The position numbers and the translations under genes were made by a program. A stretch of 42,432 nucleotides of DNA from Butyrivibrio sp. LB2008 (GTDB taxonomy: Bacteria; Bacillota; Clostridia; Lachnospirales; Lachnospiraceae), in NCBI RefSeq assembly GCF_000621565.1, contig NZ_JHXZ01000023.1:1-42432 (forward strand), read 5' to 3'. Below the pieces are notes generated by a model. It did not search any database, was not told where the DNA came from, and saw only the letters and a list, made by a program, of their open reading frames with translations. Shown piece by piece: positions 23,198 to 31,702 of this stretch; the first letter of the stretch is position 1, and each line of letters begins with the position of its first letter.

Positions 23198-23704
23198 ATG
23201 GGTAAAGTTTTTCATGTAGATCATCAGATAGATAAGAAGAATGTGGAAGATTCAGTCACAGAGTGGACTAAAGTAGTTGAGTACAGTGATATTAACAGCG
23301 AAAAAAGGCTTTTTGGCGGCAAACTGATGTCGTGGATAGATGAAGTCGCAAGAACAGTTGCGATAAGGCATTCCGGAAATCCGGTTATCACAGCGGCTGT
23401 CGACAATATGCAGTTCAAGCAGGGCGCAAAGCTCGATGATATAATCGTCATCATCGGCAAGATAACATATGTCGGCAGGACTTCGATGGAGATACGAGTT
23501 GACACCTATGTAGAAGACAGGCGAAACGGCATGAGGCACGTCCTTAACAGGGCATATCTCACCGAAGTGTGCATCGACGATGACGACACGCCCGCAATTG
23601 TCCCTTACGGTCTGAATATCAGAACAGCAAACGAAAGGGCCGAGTGGGAAGGCGCGGAGAAGAGGATCATCCTCAGGAAGAAGCGCAGGATGGAAGGATT
23701 CTGA
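23198..23704 (+). CDS. Acyl-CoA thioesterase (hotdog fold)
   Basis: A 168-residue single hotdog domain of the cytosolic acyl-CoA thioester hydrolase family (YciA/BFIT-like). GGKLMSWIDEVA forms the hotdog helix with a catalytic Asp, and DNMQFKQGAKLDDII and VGRTSMEIRVDTYVED are the family strands. It would hydrolyse acyl-CoA to free acid and CoA in the cytoplasm. AGGAGGAAAGG precedes the ATG. A monocistronic unit ending in the repeated hairpin at 23732. It has no evident link with the polysaccharide genes; a house-keeping role in acyl-CoA balance is likely in a butyrate former. Confidence 0.88.
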   Translation: MGKVFHVDHQIDKKNVEDSVTEWTKVVEYSDINSEKRLFGGKLMSWIDEVARTVAIRHSGNPVITAAVDNMQFKQGAKLDDIIVIIGKITYVGRTSMEIRVDTYVEDRRNGMRHVLNRAYLTEVCIDDDDTPAIVPYGLNIRTANERAEWEGAEKRIILRKKRRMEGF

Positions 23705-23731
23705 TAAGAGTAAAAGAGAATAGAGATGTTT

Positions 23732-23773
23732 GAGGGCGCAGATTGAATAGGTACAAAATCTGCGTCTCTTTTT
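23732..23773 (+). terminator. Terminator hairpin, repeat copy 1
   Basis: GGCGCAGATT pairs with AATCTGCGTC around GAATAGGTAC and is followed by TCTTTTT. A close copy lies at 25192-25236 behind the AAA ATPase gene, including the GGTACAAAAT loop. Confidence 0.75.
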
Positions 23774-23785
23774 ATTGGGAAAAAA

Positions 23786-23862
23786 TGTAGAATTCTACAC
23801 TTTTGTTGATTAAAATGTAATCGCATGTTAAAATTTAACAAGAAAAAATGTAGAATTCTACA
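23786..23862 (+). promoter_or_regulatory. Twin operator palindromes before the AAA ATPase gene
   Basis: The perfect 14-bp palindrome TGTAGAATTCTACA occurs at 23786-23799 and again at 23849-23862, 63 bp apart centre to centre (six helical turns). Flanking AAAAAATG... and CACTTTTG are repeated too. Between them TGTTAAAATTTAACA (23826-23840) is a third near-perfect palindrome. Two same-face sites suggest a repressor that loops the DNA. The second copy ends 17 bases before the start codon. Confidence 0.7.
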
Positions 23863-23878
23863 CTTTTGGAGAATAAAA

Positions 23879-25186
23879 ATGATAAAAAGAGATAAATATT
23901 TAAATCAATTACTTGAAGCAAGAGAAAATGGTTTTCCCAAGGTTATTACCGGAATCAGACGATGCGGAAAATCTTTTTTACTGAAAGAAATTTATAAAGG
24001 CTATTTGCTTGATGAGGGCGTTGACTATTCTCATATTCATGTTATTGAGCTTGATGACGATAGGAACATAGAGTACAGAGATCCGATAAAGCTTGGCGAA
24101 TATGTTCGGGGAATCTGCACAGATTCAGAAATGCATTTTGTATTTGTGGATGAGATCCAGAAAGTATATACGATAAAGAACCCGAATCTGACCGATGGCA
24201 AGCATGTTCCTGCCAAAAAGAAAGACACAGATACGGTATCGTTCGTGGATGTGGTTTTGGGGTTGTCTCGCGAAAAAAATATTGATCTTTATGTGACCGG
24301 CTCCAACTCAAAAATGCTTTCTTCGGACATAGTGACTGAGTTTAGAGATAAGGCGACGAACATCAATCTGGCACCACTTTCATTTGAGGAATTCTATGCC
24401 TATGTGGGAGGATATGAAACAGAAGCGCTGTACGAATACATGCAGTATGGCGGTATGCCGCTTGCTGTTTTGAAAAAAGATGATGAAAAAAAAGAGTATC
24501 TCAAGGGATTATTTGAAACAACATATTTTAGCGATATTCTTGAAAGAAACAGATTAAAGAAAGGCGAGGAACTGGAAGAACTTTGCAACATCATAAGTTC
24601 TTTGACAGGTGAACTGCTTAATTCTGAAAAGATAGCCAATACATTTCTGAGTGTTCGGAAATCAAAAATAAACAAGGCTACAATTGAGAACTACATAGGT
24701 TACTTTATAGATGCCTTTATTCTTAGAGAGGCTCGTAGGTTTGACATTAAGGGAAGAAAAGAAATCGGAGCATTGAGAAAGTATTACTTTGCTGATACGG
24801 GGCTTAGAAATGCCAGATTAAATTTTGCATTTCCCGATGAAGGTCAGATGCTGGAAAACATCGTATATAATGAGCTACGCTATAACGGATATTCTGTAAA
24901 TGTCGGTACCTTCGATACAGTTGAAAAGAATAAAGCTGGGAAATCCGTTAGAAAGAACAACGAAGTGGATTTCTATGCAACAAAGGGCATCCGCTCATAT
25001 TACATCCAGGTGACAGCGGATATTTCCAATGAAACGACTAAGGAAAGAGAGATAAGACCGTATATCTTGCTCAACGATCAAATTCAGAAAGTCATTGTGG
25101 TCAACAAACCGATAAAGGAGACACGCGACGAGCGTGGTTTCACAATTATTGGGATAACGGACTTTTTGCTTAGGTTTATAAAATGA
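23879..25186 (+). CDS. AAA ATPase with DUF4143 domain
   Basis: A 435-residue AAA_14/DUF4143 protein. Walker A is GIRRCGKS (~24-31), Walker B FVFVDEIQ (~88), sensor segment LYVTGSNS. A winged-helix-like middle part follows, and the C terminus (NEVDFYAT...YYIQVTADI) has a decayed PD-(D/E)xK nuclease-like pattern with Gln-Val-Thr where active nucleases have ExK. These ATPases are abundant in gut Firmicutes and Bacteroidetes, often in many copies and subject to transfer; function is not established. The start at 23879 is set by TTGGAG; upstream ATG 23825 overlaps the palindromes. The gene lies between two copies of one terminator hairpin. Confidence 0.88.
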   Translation: MIKRDKYLNQLLEARENGFPKVITGIRRCGKSFLLKEIYKGYLLDEGVDYSHIHVIELDDDRNIEYRDPIKLGEYVRGICTDSEMHFVFVDEIQKVYTIKNPNLTDGKHVPAKKKDTDTVSFVDVVLGLSREKNIDLYVTGSNSKMLSSDIVTEFRDKATNINLAPLSFEEFYAYVGGYETEALYEYMQYGGMPLAVLKKDDEKKEYLKGLFETTYFSDILERNRLKKGEELEELCNIISSLTGELLNSEKIANTFLSVRKSKINKATIENYIGYFIDAFILREARRFDIKGRKEIGALRKYYFADTGLRNARLNFAFPDEGQMLENIVYNELRYNGYSVNVGTFDTVEKNKAGKSVRKNNEVDFYATKGIRSYYIQVTADISNETTKEREIRPYILLNDQIQKVIVVNKPIKETRDERGFTIIGITDFLLRFIK

Positions 25187-25191
25187 AAGAT

Positions 25192-25236
25192 AAGGGCGCA
25201 GATTGGTACGGAATGGGTACAAAATATGCGTCTTTT
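25192..25236 (+). terminator. Terminator hairpin, repeat copy 2
   Basis: GGGCGCAGATTG...GGTACAAAATATGCGTC, followed by TTTT, a copy of 23732-23773 with an altered loop and one stem mismatch. It ends the ATPase transcript and lies directly before the polysaccharide operon promoter. Confidence 0.65.
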
Positions 25237-25239
25237 CCT

Positions 25240-25268
25240 ATGACAAAATACTATATATAGATTATAAT
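25240..25268 (+). promoter_or_regulatory. Promoter of the polysaccharide operon
   Basis: ATGACA (25240-25245), 17 bp, TATAAT (25263-25268), placed between a terminator and the first glycosyltransferase gene. Start of transcription would be near 25275, about 54 bases before the first ATG. Confidence 0.75.
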
Positions 25269-25328
25269 TGTTATGAGTTTTATATGTGTAATAAAGAATT
25301 TTGAAGAGTATTAGATAACAGAGGAATA

Positions 25329-26228
25329 ATGGATAAGATGCCAAGTATTTGTGCGGTTGTAGTAACTTATAATCGAAAAGAAAAGCTTAAAAAATGCATA
25401 GAGTGCCTTATACGACAGGTAGGTTCAAAATGCGATGTTTTGATTGTGGATAATGCAAGCACAGATGGGACTTACGATATGATTCGTAATGAATTTACTA
25501 TCATGGGTATATATTATTACAATACCGGTGCTAATTTGGGGGGCGCAGGTGGCTTTGAATTTGGAGTAAAAGAGGCAGTAAGAAAAGGCTATGAATATAT
25601 TTGGATTATGGATGATGATACATGGCCTAGTGAAACAGCATTATATGAATTAATAAAAGTTGATACTGAACTTAATGGGAAATGGGGATTTCTATCAAGT
25701 GTTGCATATTGGACCGACGGAGCAATATGTAGAATGAACATTCAGAAAAGAAATATTTTCAGGCATATTGGTAAAAAAGAATATGAATCAGAGTATTCAC
25801 CTATAAAAATGTGTTCGTTTGTATCGCTTTTGGTGAAAAGTGAGATAGTCAAAGAGGTTGGATTGCCAATTGGAGACTATTTTATATGGACAGATGATTA
25901 TGAATTTACCGGCAGAATATCAAGAAAAAATAAGTGCTATGTTGTACCCGGAAGTAAAGTGATACACGCAATGACTAGGCATACAAGAGTAAATTTTGCT
26001 ACGGATGAATCTGACAGGATAGATAGATATAAATATATATATAGAAATGATGTGCATTGCTACAGGCAGTATGGTGTGCCGGGATGGATATATATTGTAT
26101 TAAAAGATGTTTATACTGCATTTAATATTCTTTTGTTTTCGCAAAAAGATAAGGTAAAAAAAATAAAAGTAATGTGTGATGGTTTTATTATCGGAATTAA
26201 ATATAATCCGGATATAAAACAGGTGTAG
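25329..26228 (+). CDS. Family 2 glycosyltransferase (GlfT/rhamnosyltransferase-like)
   Basis: A 299-residue GT2, first of seven genes in the polysaccharide operon. It has VVVTYNRKEKLKKCIECL, VDNASTDGT, the GANLGGAGGFEFGV loop and WIMDDDTWP as the metal-binding motif. The NxGGAGGF loop and WxMDDD are typical of galactofuranosyl- and rhamnosyltransferase-like members. It probably adds one sugar of the repeat unit on the cytoplasmic side of the membrane, using a nucleotide sugar. AGAGGAATA precedes the ATG. The gene is clearly lower in GC than ptb/buk, as often in exchanged surface loci. Exact sugar not predictable from sequence. Confidence 0.88.
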   Translation: MDKMPSICAVVVTYNRKEKLKKCIECLIRQVGSKCDVLIVDNASTDGTYDMIRNEFTIMGIYYYNTGANLGGAGGFEFGVKEAVRKGYEYIWIMDDDTWPSETALYELIKVDTELNGKWGFLSSVAYWTDGAICRMNIQKRNIFRHIGKKEYESEYSPIKMCSFVSLLVKSEIVKEVGLPIGDYFIWTDDYEFTGRISRKNKCYVVPGSKVIHAMTRHTRVNFATDESDRIDRYKYIYRNDVHCYRQYGVPGWIYIVLKDVYTAFNILLFSQKDKVKKIKVMCDGFIIGIKYNPDIKQV

Positions 26229-26243
26229 AGATATAGGAAGAAA

Positions 26244-27149
26244 ATGAAACCGAGATGTGCTATTTTTTTGTCAACTTATAATGGTGGAGAATATCTTGAA
26301 CAACAAATAGATTCTATACTTAATCAAAAAGATATAGAAGTCAATTTGATGATAAGAGACGATGGCTCTACTGATAATACCCTTGAGATAATTGGAAGAT
26401 ACAGTGAAGATCCTAGAATAAGAATTTCGAGCGGAGCAAACATGGGGCATGGTCAATCGTTTTGCATGCTTATGTATTCAAGTGATGATAGCTACGATTG
26501 TTATGCGTTTGCTGACCAAGATGATATATGGGATGAGGATAAAATAATAGCTGGATGGAACGCTATGAAAAAAGTAGACGGACCATCTTTGTATTTTTGT
26601 AGTCAGAGAATAATAGATGAAAGAGGAGAAATCCTGGGCGAAGATACATCGTTGGGTAGAATTATAAAATGTACAAAGTACTCCGCTTCTAAAACAAATT
26701 TGATTCGTGGTTGCACAATGATATGGAATAAGAAAATGCACAGTGAACTGCTTGGACATAAGCCGGATATAAACCGAATTAGAGAACATGATATTTGGGT
26801 GTCTTGGATAGCAATGTGCGTGGGTAAGGTTATATTTGACGACACATCGCATATGGGATATCGGCAAATATCCAGTAGTACTTCGCCTGGAGCACATAAA
26901 AAGGGAATATTATCTTTTTTTCACAAGATGCAAGTTATGAAATATGTTTGGATAAAATGGTCAGGATTGAAATATGAATATGCTGAAGAAATTGAAAAAT
27001 GTTTTCCTGATATTAAATTAGCAACATGTCATTATAAGAATGATTTACGGTCTATTCTCGAATTGTTTTTTTCAAAAAAATACAATGAAGGTGTACCCTT
27101 AAAATGGCGCTTAATGAGCGATTTGATGCTTGTTATGGGGCGGTTATAA
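26244..27149 (+). CDS. Family 2 glycosyltransferase (rhamnosyltransferase-like)
   Basis: A 301-residue GT2. It has AIFLSTYNGGEYLEQQIDSIL, RDDGSTDNT and FADQDDIWDEDKI, the last a hallmark of RfbF/RfbG-like rhamnosyltransferases. It lies 15 bases after the previous gene with AGGAAG before the ATG, so it is part of the same transcript. It would add a deoxyhexose or similar sugar to the growing lipid-linked repeat. A C-terminal amphipathic part (residues ~225-300) may hold it at the membrane. Substrate assignment is tentative. Confidence 0.87.
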   Translation: MKPRCAIFLSTYNGGEYLEQQIDSILNQKDIEVNLMIRDDGSTDNTLEIIGRYSEDPRIRISSGANMGHGQSFCMLMYSSDDSYDCYAFADQDDIWDEDKIIAGWNAMKKVDGPSLYFCSQRIIDERGEILGEDTSLGRIIKCTKYSASKTNLIRGCTMIWNKKMHSELLGHKPDINRIREHDIWVSWIAMCVGKVIFDDTSHMGYRQISSSTSPGAHKKGILSFFHKMQVMKYVWIKWSGLKYEYAEEIEKCFPDIKLATCHYKNDLRSILELFFSKKYNEGVPLKWRLMSDLMLVMGRL

Positions 27150-27191
27150 AAGATATATTTATGCTACATAACTGTTTTATGAGAGGAAAAT

Positions 27192-28196
27192 ATGGCTACG
27201 GATAATATTGATTTTGTGATTACGTGGGTTGATGGGAATGATCCCAAATGGCTCGCTGAAAGAGAAAAGTTTTTAGCTGGAAATGTGGGTGATCATAGAT
27301 CTTGCAGATACAGAAATTGGGATAATCTACAATATTTTTTTAGAGGTGTTGAAGCTTTTGCACCATGGGTAAATCGTATATTCTTTATTACTTGGGGGCA
27401 TATCCCGGAATGGCTTAATACTCAGCATCCTAAGCTGAAAATTGTTAGACATGATGAGTTTATTGCGAAAGATTGTTTGCCAACATTTAATAGTAATACT
27501 ATAGAACTTATGATTAATAGAATAGAAGGGTTGTCAAATAAATTTGTACTTTTTAATGATGATATATTTTTGATTAAACCTACGAAGAGTACTGATTTTT
27601 TTATGCAGGGATTGCCTTGTGATTCTGCATATTTGACTATTCATTCAATAGCGCTGGATAAAACAGATGTGTATGCAAGCTTACAAGCGATAGGAATAAT
27701 CAATAAATATTTTAATATGAAAAAGTCTATTTTGGGAAATTTTACGAAGTGGTTTAATCCAATATATGGTAAACAGCTTTTAAAAACAATATATCTGCTT
27801 CCGTGTCCTGTTTTTCCTGAAATAAGACAAAACCACTTGCCGTGCTCATATTTAAAAGAGACATTTGATACTTTATGGGATAAGGAAGGTGAATTGTTGA
27901 ATGAAACTTGTCATAACAAGTTTCGAACAAAAGTGGATTATTCACATTGGACAATGAGAAATTGGCAGATTGCCGCCGGCGATTTTTATCCTAGAAAAAC
28001 AAGCTTTGGTAAAAGCTTTGTTTTGAACGATGATAAATCATTTCATGAATGCTTAAAATATATTGAGAATTCAAAAGGATCAGTTATATGTATAAATGAT
28101 GAAGAGAAGACAGAGAGTTCTTTTATTAAACATAGAGATGCAATTAATAAGCGACTTAATACACTGCTCCCAAATAAATCCAGTTTTGAAAAATGA
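27192..28196 (+). CDS. Stealth-family sugar phosphotransferase
   Basis: A 334-residue Stealth protein. Conserved region 1 is IDFVITWVDGNDPKW at the N terminus; region 2 includes RDxx-like WDNLQYFFRGVEAFAPWVNRIFFIT and FNSNTIELMINRIEGLS-KFVLFNDDIFL; later parts carry the C-terminal regions. Stealth enzymes transfer sugar-1-phosphate and make phosphodiester-linked capsule polymers such as those of Neisseria. Its presence implies that the polymer made here contains sugar-phosphate linkages. GAGAGGAAAA precedes the ATG. Third gene of the operon. Confidence 0.9.
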   Translation: MATDNIDFVITWVDGNDPKWLAEREKFLAGNVGDHRSCRYRNWDNLQYFFRGVEAFAPWVNRIFFITWGHIPEWLNTQHPKLKIVRHDEFIAKDCLPTFNSNTIELMINRIEGLSNKFVLFNDDIFLIKPTKSTDFFMQGLPCDSAYLTIHSIALDKTDVYASLQAIGIINKYFNMKKSILGNFTKWFNPIYGKQLLKTIYLLPCPVFPEIRQNHLPCSYLKETFDTLWDKEGELLNETCHNKFRTKVDYSHWTMRNWQIAAGDFYPRKTSFGKSFVLNDDKSFHECLKYIENSKGSVICINDEEKTESSFIKHRDAINKRLNTLLPNKSSFEK

Positions 28197-28250
28197 GTGA
28201 TTATTCAATCGTTATTTATATATTCTTATAAAAGCAAGGATGTTTGTTAA

Positions 28251-29441
28251 ATGAATGTTGGTGATGTATGCAATAAAATAAAAAAAAAGCATAATGTTTT
28301 GCTATCCACCGAAGTTTCGGAAATGACGGCAGGTATTGCATATTCGTTTCTTGGGTTGGCAGTGTGGCTGGAAGAAAATACAGAATATCACGTTGTGGCA
28401 TTATTGAAAAAAAAAGGAGCATTGTATAACAATTTAAAATCAAAAGGAATAGAAACACATGTTGTTATGCAGAACAAGAAATGGCTAAAATGGTCTGAAA
28501 AGGAAAATGTGTCTATGCGTTTGATAAAGGAACTGGTAAGACCTTTTTTAGTTCCTTTTGAAGTTATTTTACTGAGGAGACTTATGCGTAGGTCTGCTGT
28601 TGAAATTGTGCATATTAACGGAATTACCGGTGGAATGTGTGGAGAGACAGCGATAGGACAGGGCCTTCCGGTTGTTTGGCATATTCGAGAGTTTCTTGAA
28701 GAAGATTTAAATGGTGAATTTCAGAACAAGAAGAAAGCTATTGAAATAATCAATCAATCAAAACGTATTATTGCAGTTTCAGAAGCAGTAAAGAAAAAAT
28801 ATTCAGCTATTTTAAAACCTAATATTGATGTTGTTTATAATGGATTTGATATTGGTAAAGTCAGCCACCTAAATAGAAGTATAGGTGACAAGTTTAAGAT
28901 ATGTATGCTTGGCAGAATTATTAGAGGAAAAGGTCAAATTGATCTAGTGAGGGCAATAGGCTTATTATCAGATGAAGACAAAGAAAAATGTGAGGTTCAT
29001 TTTATTGGATTTAAAAAAGATAAAAAATACTATGAAGAATTGGAAGTATTGATAAACAGTTATGGAATTGGACAAAACATTTTTTTTGATGGTTATATTT
29101 CAAATGCATATGAGCAGCTTGCTGATTACAAGTGCATTTGTATCTGCTCAACTAAGGAAGCATTTGGGAGAACTACGATAGAAGGGATGCTTAATGGCTG
29201 CATAGTGATTGGGGCAGACACAGGTGGTACTGTTGAATTGGTACAAGATATGATTACTGGAATGACATATAAGTGTGGTGATGCTGAAAACTTGGCACAA
29301 AAGATTTCATTTTGCATCAATAATCCAGAATTAGTTAATTCGATAGCGTACAATGGATATAATTTTGCACGTAGCAATTTTCAGATGGATAAAACTTACA
29401 GTAAAATTGTAGAAATCTATGAGCAATGTGTGAAAAGCTAG
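28251..29441 (+). CDS. Family 4 glycosyltransferase
   Basis: A 396-residue GT4 with two Rossmann domains (GT-B fold). The C-terminal half shows LGRIIRGKGQIDLVRAIGLL, the FFDGYISNAYEQLADY segment and the sugar-nucleotide motif STKEAFGRTTIEGMLNG followed by GADTGGTVELV, with the E-x7-E arrangement. It adds a sugar to the lipid-linked repeat from a nucleotide sugar. The ribosome site is weak (GCAAGGATG). Its TAG stop codon is part of the CTAG that flanks the MITE-like element downstream. The insertion thus left the protein unchanged. Confidence 0.88.
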   Translation: MNVGDVCNKIKKKHNVLLSTEVSEMTAGIAYSFLGLAVWLEENTEYHVVALLKKKGALYNNLKSKGIETHVVMQNKKWLKWSEKENVSMRLIKELVRPFLVPFEVILLRRLMRRSAVEIVHINGITGGMCGETAIGQGLPVVWHIREFLEEDLNGEFQNKKKAIEIINQSKRIIAVSEAVKKKYSAILKPNIDVVYNGFDIGKVSHLNRSIGDKFKICMLGRIIRGKGQIDLVRAIGLLSDEDKEKCEVHFIGFKKDKKYYEELEVLINSYGIGQNIFFDGYISNAYEQLADYKCICICSTKEAFGRTTIEGMLNGCIVIGADTGGTVELVQDMITGMTYKCGDAENLAQKISFCINNPELVNSIAYNGYNFARSNFQMDKTYSKIVEIYEQCVKS

Positions 29442-29594
29442 TGTGGTGTCTTGCTGACTTTTGATCAATTGCGAAGTGAAATAATTCATGTACAAGACGG
29501 AGGATTGAGTCAATGCGGGCATCGACGATTGACGACAACGCAGTACATGGATTATTTCACAAGTAATTTATCAAATTGTCAACAATACAGCACA
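29442..29594. mobile_element. MITE-like element with 52-base inverted arms
   Basis: Arms 29442-29493 and 29543-29594 are imperfect inverted repeats of 52 bases (about 80 percent paired by eye), beginning TGTG-TGT-TTG and ending in the near-perfect GTGAAATAATTCATGTAC. A 49-base centre separates them. CTAG flanks both ends (29438-29441 and 29595-29598), as a 4-bp target duplication would; IS5-type elements favour such YTAR targets. No coding frame inside. It lies between the GT4 and polymerase genes and could also act as a strong RNA hairpin within the operon transcript. Confidence 0.6.
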
Positions 29595-29623
29595 CTAGTA
29601 GATATACTTATTTTTTGGATTGA

Positions 29624-30805
29624 ATGATGATGAAGAACACAAGAAAAGAAATAGAAAATAATTTCATATATTTCATTTTGGCTATTTGGCTTGCCAGTGA
29701 GGTGCTATTTAGCTCGACCATTACAAGAATCATTGTGTGGGAAACAGAATATGTAAATGATTTTATGGATTGGTTTGTTCTTATTTTACTAGTGATTCAG
29801 ATTGTATTTTTTCAACGATACCAGACAAAGGAATTAGTATATATTGCAATAGTGACAATTCCAATCGTAATAGCTACGATATCTTCTTCACATAACGTAA
29901 TGATGTCTACTTGGATATTTATAGTAGCTGCAAAGTATATCGATTTTGATAAACTTATAAAAATAGCTTATGTTGTACAAATTATTATGGTGGCGATAGT
30001 GTTATATCTTTTTTTTAGTGGTGTTATTGATGAATATACCATGTACAGAGGGGCGATTCTGCGACATTCATTAGGCTTTGGCCATCCTAACCGACTTGGT
30101 ATTAGGGTACTTCAGTTGATTGTTTGCAGATGCTATCTTAGAAGAAAGAAACTTGGTATTAGTGATATATTAATAATTCTTGCAGCAGCTATTTTTGTTA
30201 ATCGTGTTGCAAATTCAAAGACGGCCTATTATTCATTGTTGGTGTTTGCGGTTATGATTACTGTGCGTGTTATTTCCAACATGATGAATATTGGAATAGA
30301 GCGGTATATTTCTTATACAATTTATATGGCTGGTGCTGTGAATGTATTAAGTATTGTTCTGACATTTATTGATATAAAAAAATATCCTTTTTTAAAGCGA
30401 ATTGATAAAGCAATGTCGATTAGATTTTCTACAGGTCATGAGACTCTGAAGCATTATGGCGTATCTGTTTGGGGGCAGGATATTCAAAGCATAGTGAAAC
30501 GTCATGTAATTGGACGCATTTATCATTTTTGGCTTGATAATGCATATATGTCCATATTATTAAGGTATGGAGTGGTAGTTTTTCTGATTTTTTCATCATT
30601 ATACATTTCGACTATGCTTTATTTAAAAAAACAAAAACAGTACATGCTTCTTGAAATAATGTGTTTATTTGCGATTTATGGAGTTATGGAAAATAATTTC
30701 TCTATGTCACGAAATATATTCCTATTACTTTTCTCATATCCGATATTTAGACGTGAACTAAAGCAGGAAAATGTAATTCCTTCACGGATAAGAATAACAA
30801 TCTAA
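29624..30805 (+). CDS. Wzy-like polysaccharide polymerase (membrane protein)
   Basis: A 393-residue protein made almost wholly of membrane segments, with a large loop around residues 270-310. The FGHPNRLG motif after the fourth or fifth segment, plus the position between glycosyltransferases and flippase, identify a polymerase that joins repeat units outside the membrane. Wzy proteins are poorly conserved, so assignment rests on topology and context. The ribosome site is weak, and the preceding MITE-like hairpin could lower or modulate its expression within the operon. Confidence 0.72.
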   Translation: MMMKNTRKEIENNFIYFILAIWLASEVLFSSTITRIIVWETEYVNDFMDWFVLILLVIQIVFFQRYQTKELVYIAIVTIPIVIATISSSHNVMMSTWIFIVAAKYIDFDKLIKIAYVVQIIMVAIVLYLFFSGVIDEYTMYRGAILRHSLGFGHPNRLGIRVLQLIVCRCYLRRKKLGISDILIILAAAIFVNRVANSKTAYYSLLVFAVMITVRVISNMMNIGIERYISYTIYMAGAVNVLSIVLTFIDIKKYPFLKRIDKAMSIRFSTGHETLKHYGVSVWGQDIQSIVKRHVIGRIYHFWLDNAYMSILLRYGVVVFLIFSSLYISTMLYLKKQKQYMLLEIMCLFAIYGVMENNFSMSRNIFLLLFSYPIFRRELKQENVIPSRIRITI

Positions 30806-30820
30806 CAAGGGAGAATAGTA

Positions 30821-31702
30821 ATGACTTTAGCATATAGAAAATATGTGAAGGAAATAATGCCAAGTATTTTCTATCCGTTATATCTTAAATATCAATATAA
30901 AAAAAGAGTTGGAAAGAAATTACATTTTAGAAATCCAATTAATTATACTGAGAAAATTCAATGGGCTAAAATAAATAGAAAAAATCCATTGTTAACGCAA
31001 CTTTCTGATAAGGTTGAGGCTAGAAAGTGGGTGTCTTCTACAATTGGTGAAGAATATCTTATTCCTATAGTGGGGGAGGTTTATACTGATGCTGAAGATA
31101 TTGATTTTGATAACCTTCCGGAAAAATATGTAATTAAGTTGAATACAGGAAGCGGTTTTAACATTATTGTAAATGATAGTAGTGAAATAAATAAGGAAGC
31201 TGCTAAGAATAGTCTGAAGAAATGGATGAATAGCAATTATGCATATAATAGTTTAGAATTGCAATATAAGGATATTATTCCACGGATTTACATTGAAGAA
31301 AACCTTCTGGAGGATGGCATGAGTGATCTTCCGGATTACAAGTTTTTTTGTTTTGGTGGGAAAGTATTTTGCTCATATACCAGAATAAAGACATATGAAG
31401 GGCATACAAAAGGCGAAGTGGGCTTTTTTGACAGAGATTATAATTTGATGCCATATTATAGAGCTGATTATGCTTCTTTAAAGGAACAATTGGATAAACC
31501 TAAAAATTACGAGAAGATGGTTGAAATTGCAGAGAAGCTTTCTTATGGATTTTCTCATGTGCGGGTTGATTTATACAATATTAGTGGGAAGATATATTTT
31601 GGAGAAATGACATTTACGACAAATAGCGGATATATTAGATTTGTTCCGGAGGAATTTGATAGAATTTTGGGAGATCAGTGGAATCTTAATTCGGGAATAT
31701 GA
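30821..31702 (+). CDS. TupA-like ATP-grasp protein
   Basis: A 293-residue protein of the TupA-like ATP-grasp family: LHFRNPINYTEKIQWAKI near the N terminus, YVIKLNTGSG, DYKFFCFGGKV, HVRVDLYNISGKIYFGEMTFT-SG. Family members cluster with capsule genes and are thought to ligate an amino acid or similar group onto a sugar or to modify the polymer. GGGAGAATAG precedes the ATG. Its stop codon overlaps the flippase start (ATGA), so the two are translationally coupled. It is the likely decoration enzyme of the locus. Confidence 0.86.
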   Translation: MTLAYRKYVKEIMPSIFYPLYLKYQYKKRVGKKLHFRNPINYTEKIQWAKINRKNPLLTQLSDKVEARKWVSSTIGEEYLIPIVGEVYTDAEDIDFDNLPEKYVIKLNTGSGFNIIVNDSSEINKEAAKNSLKKWMNSNYAYNSLELQYKDIIPRIYIEENLLEDGMSDLPDYKFFCFGGKVFCSYTRIKTYEGHTKGEVGFFDRDYNLMPYYRADYASLKEQLDKPKNYEKMVEIAEKLSYGFSHVRVDLYNISGKIYFGEMTFTTNSGYIRFVPEEFDRILGDQWNLNSGI

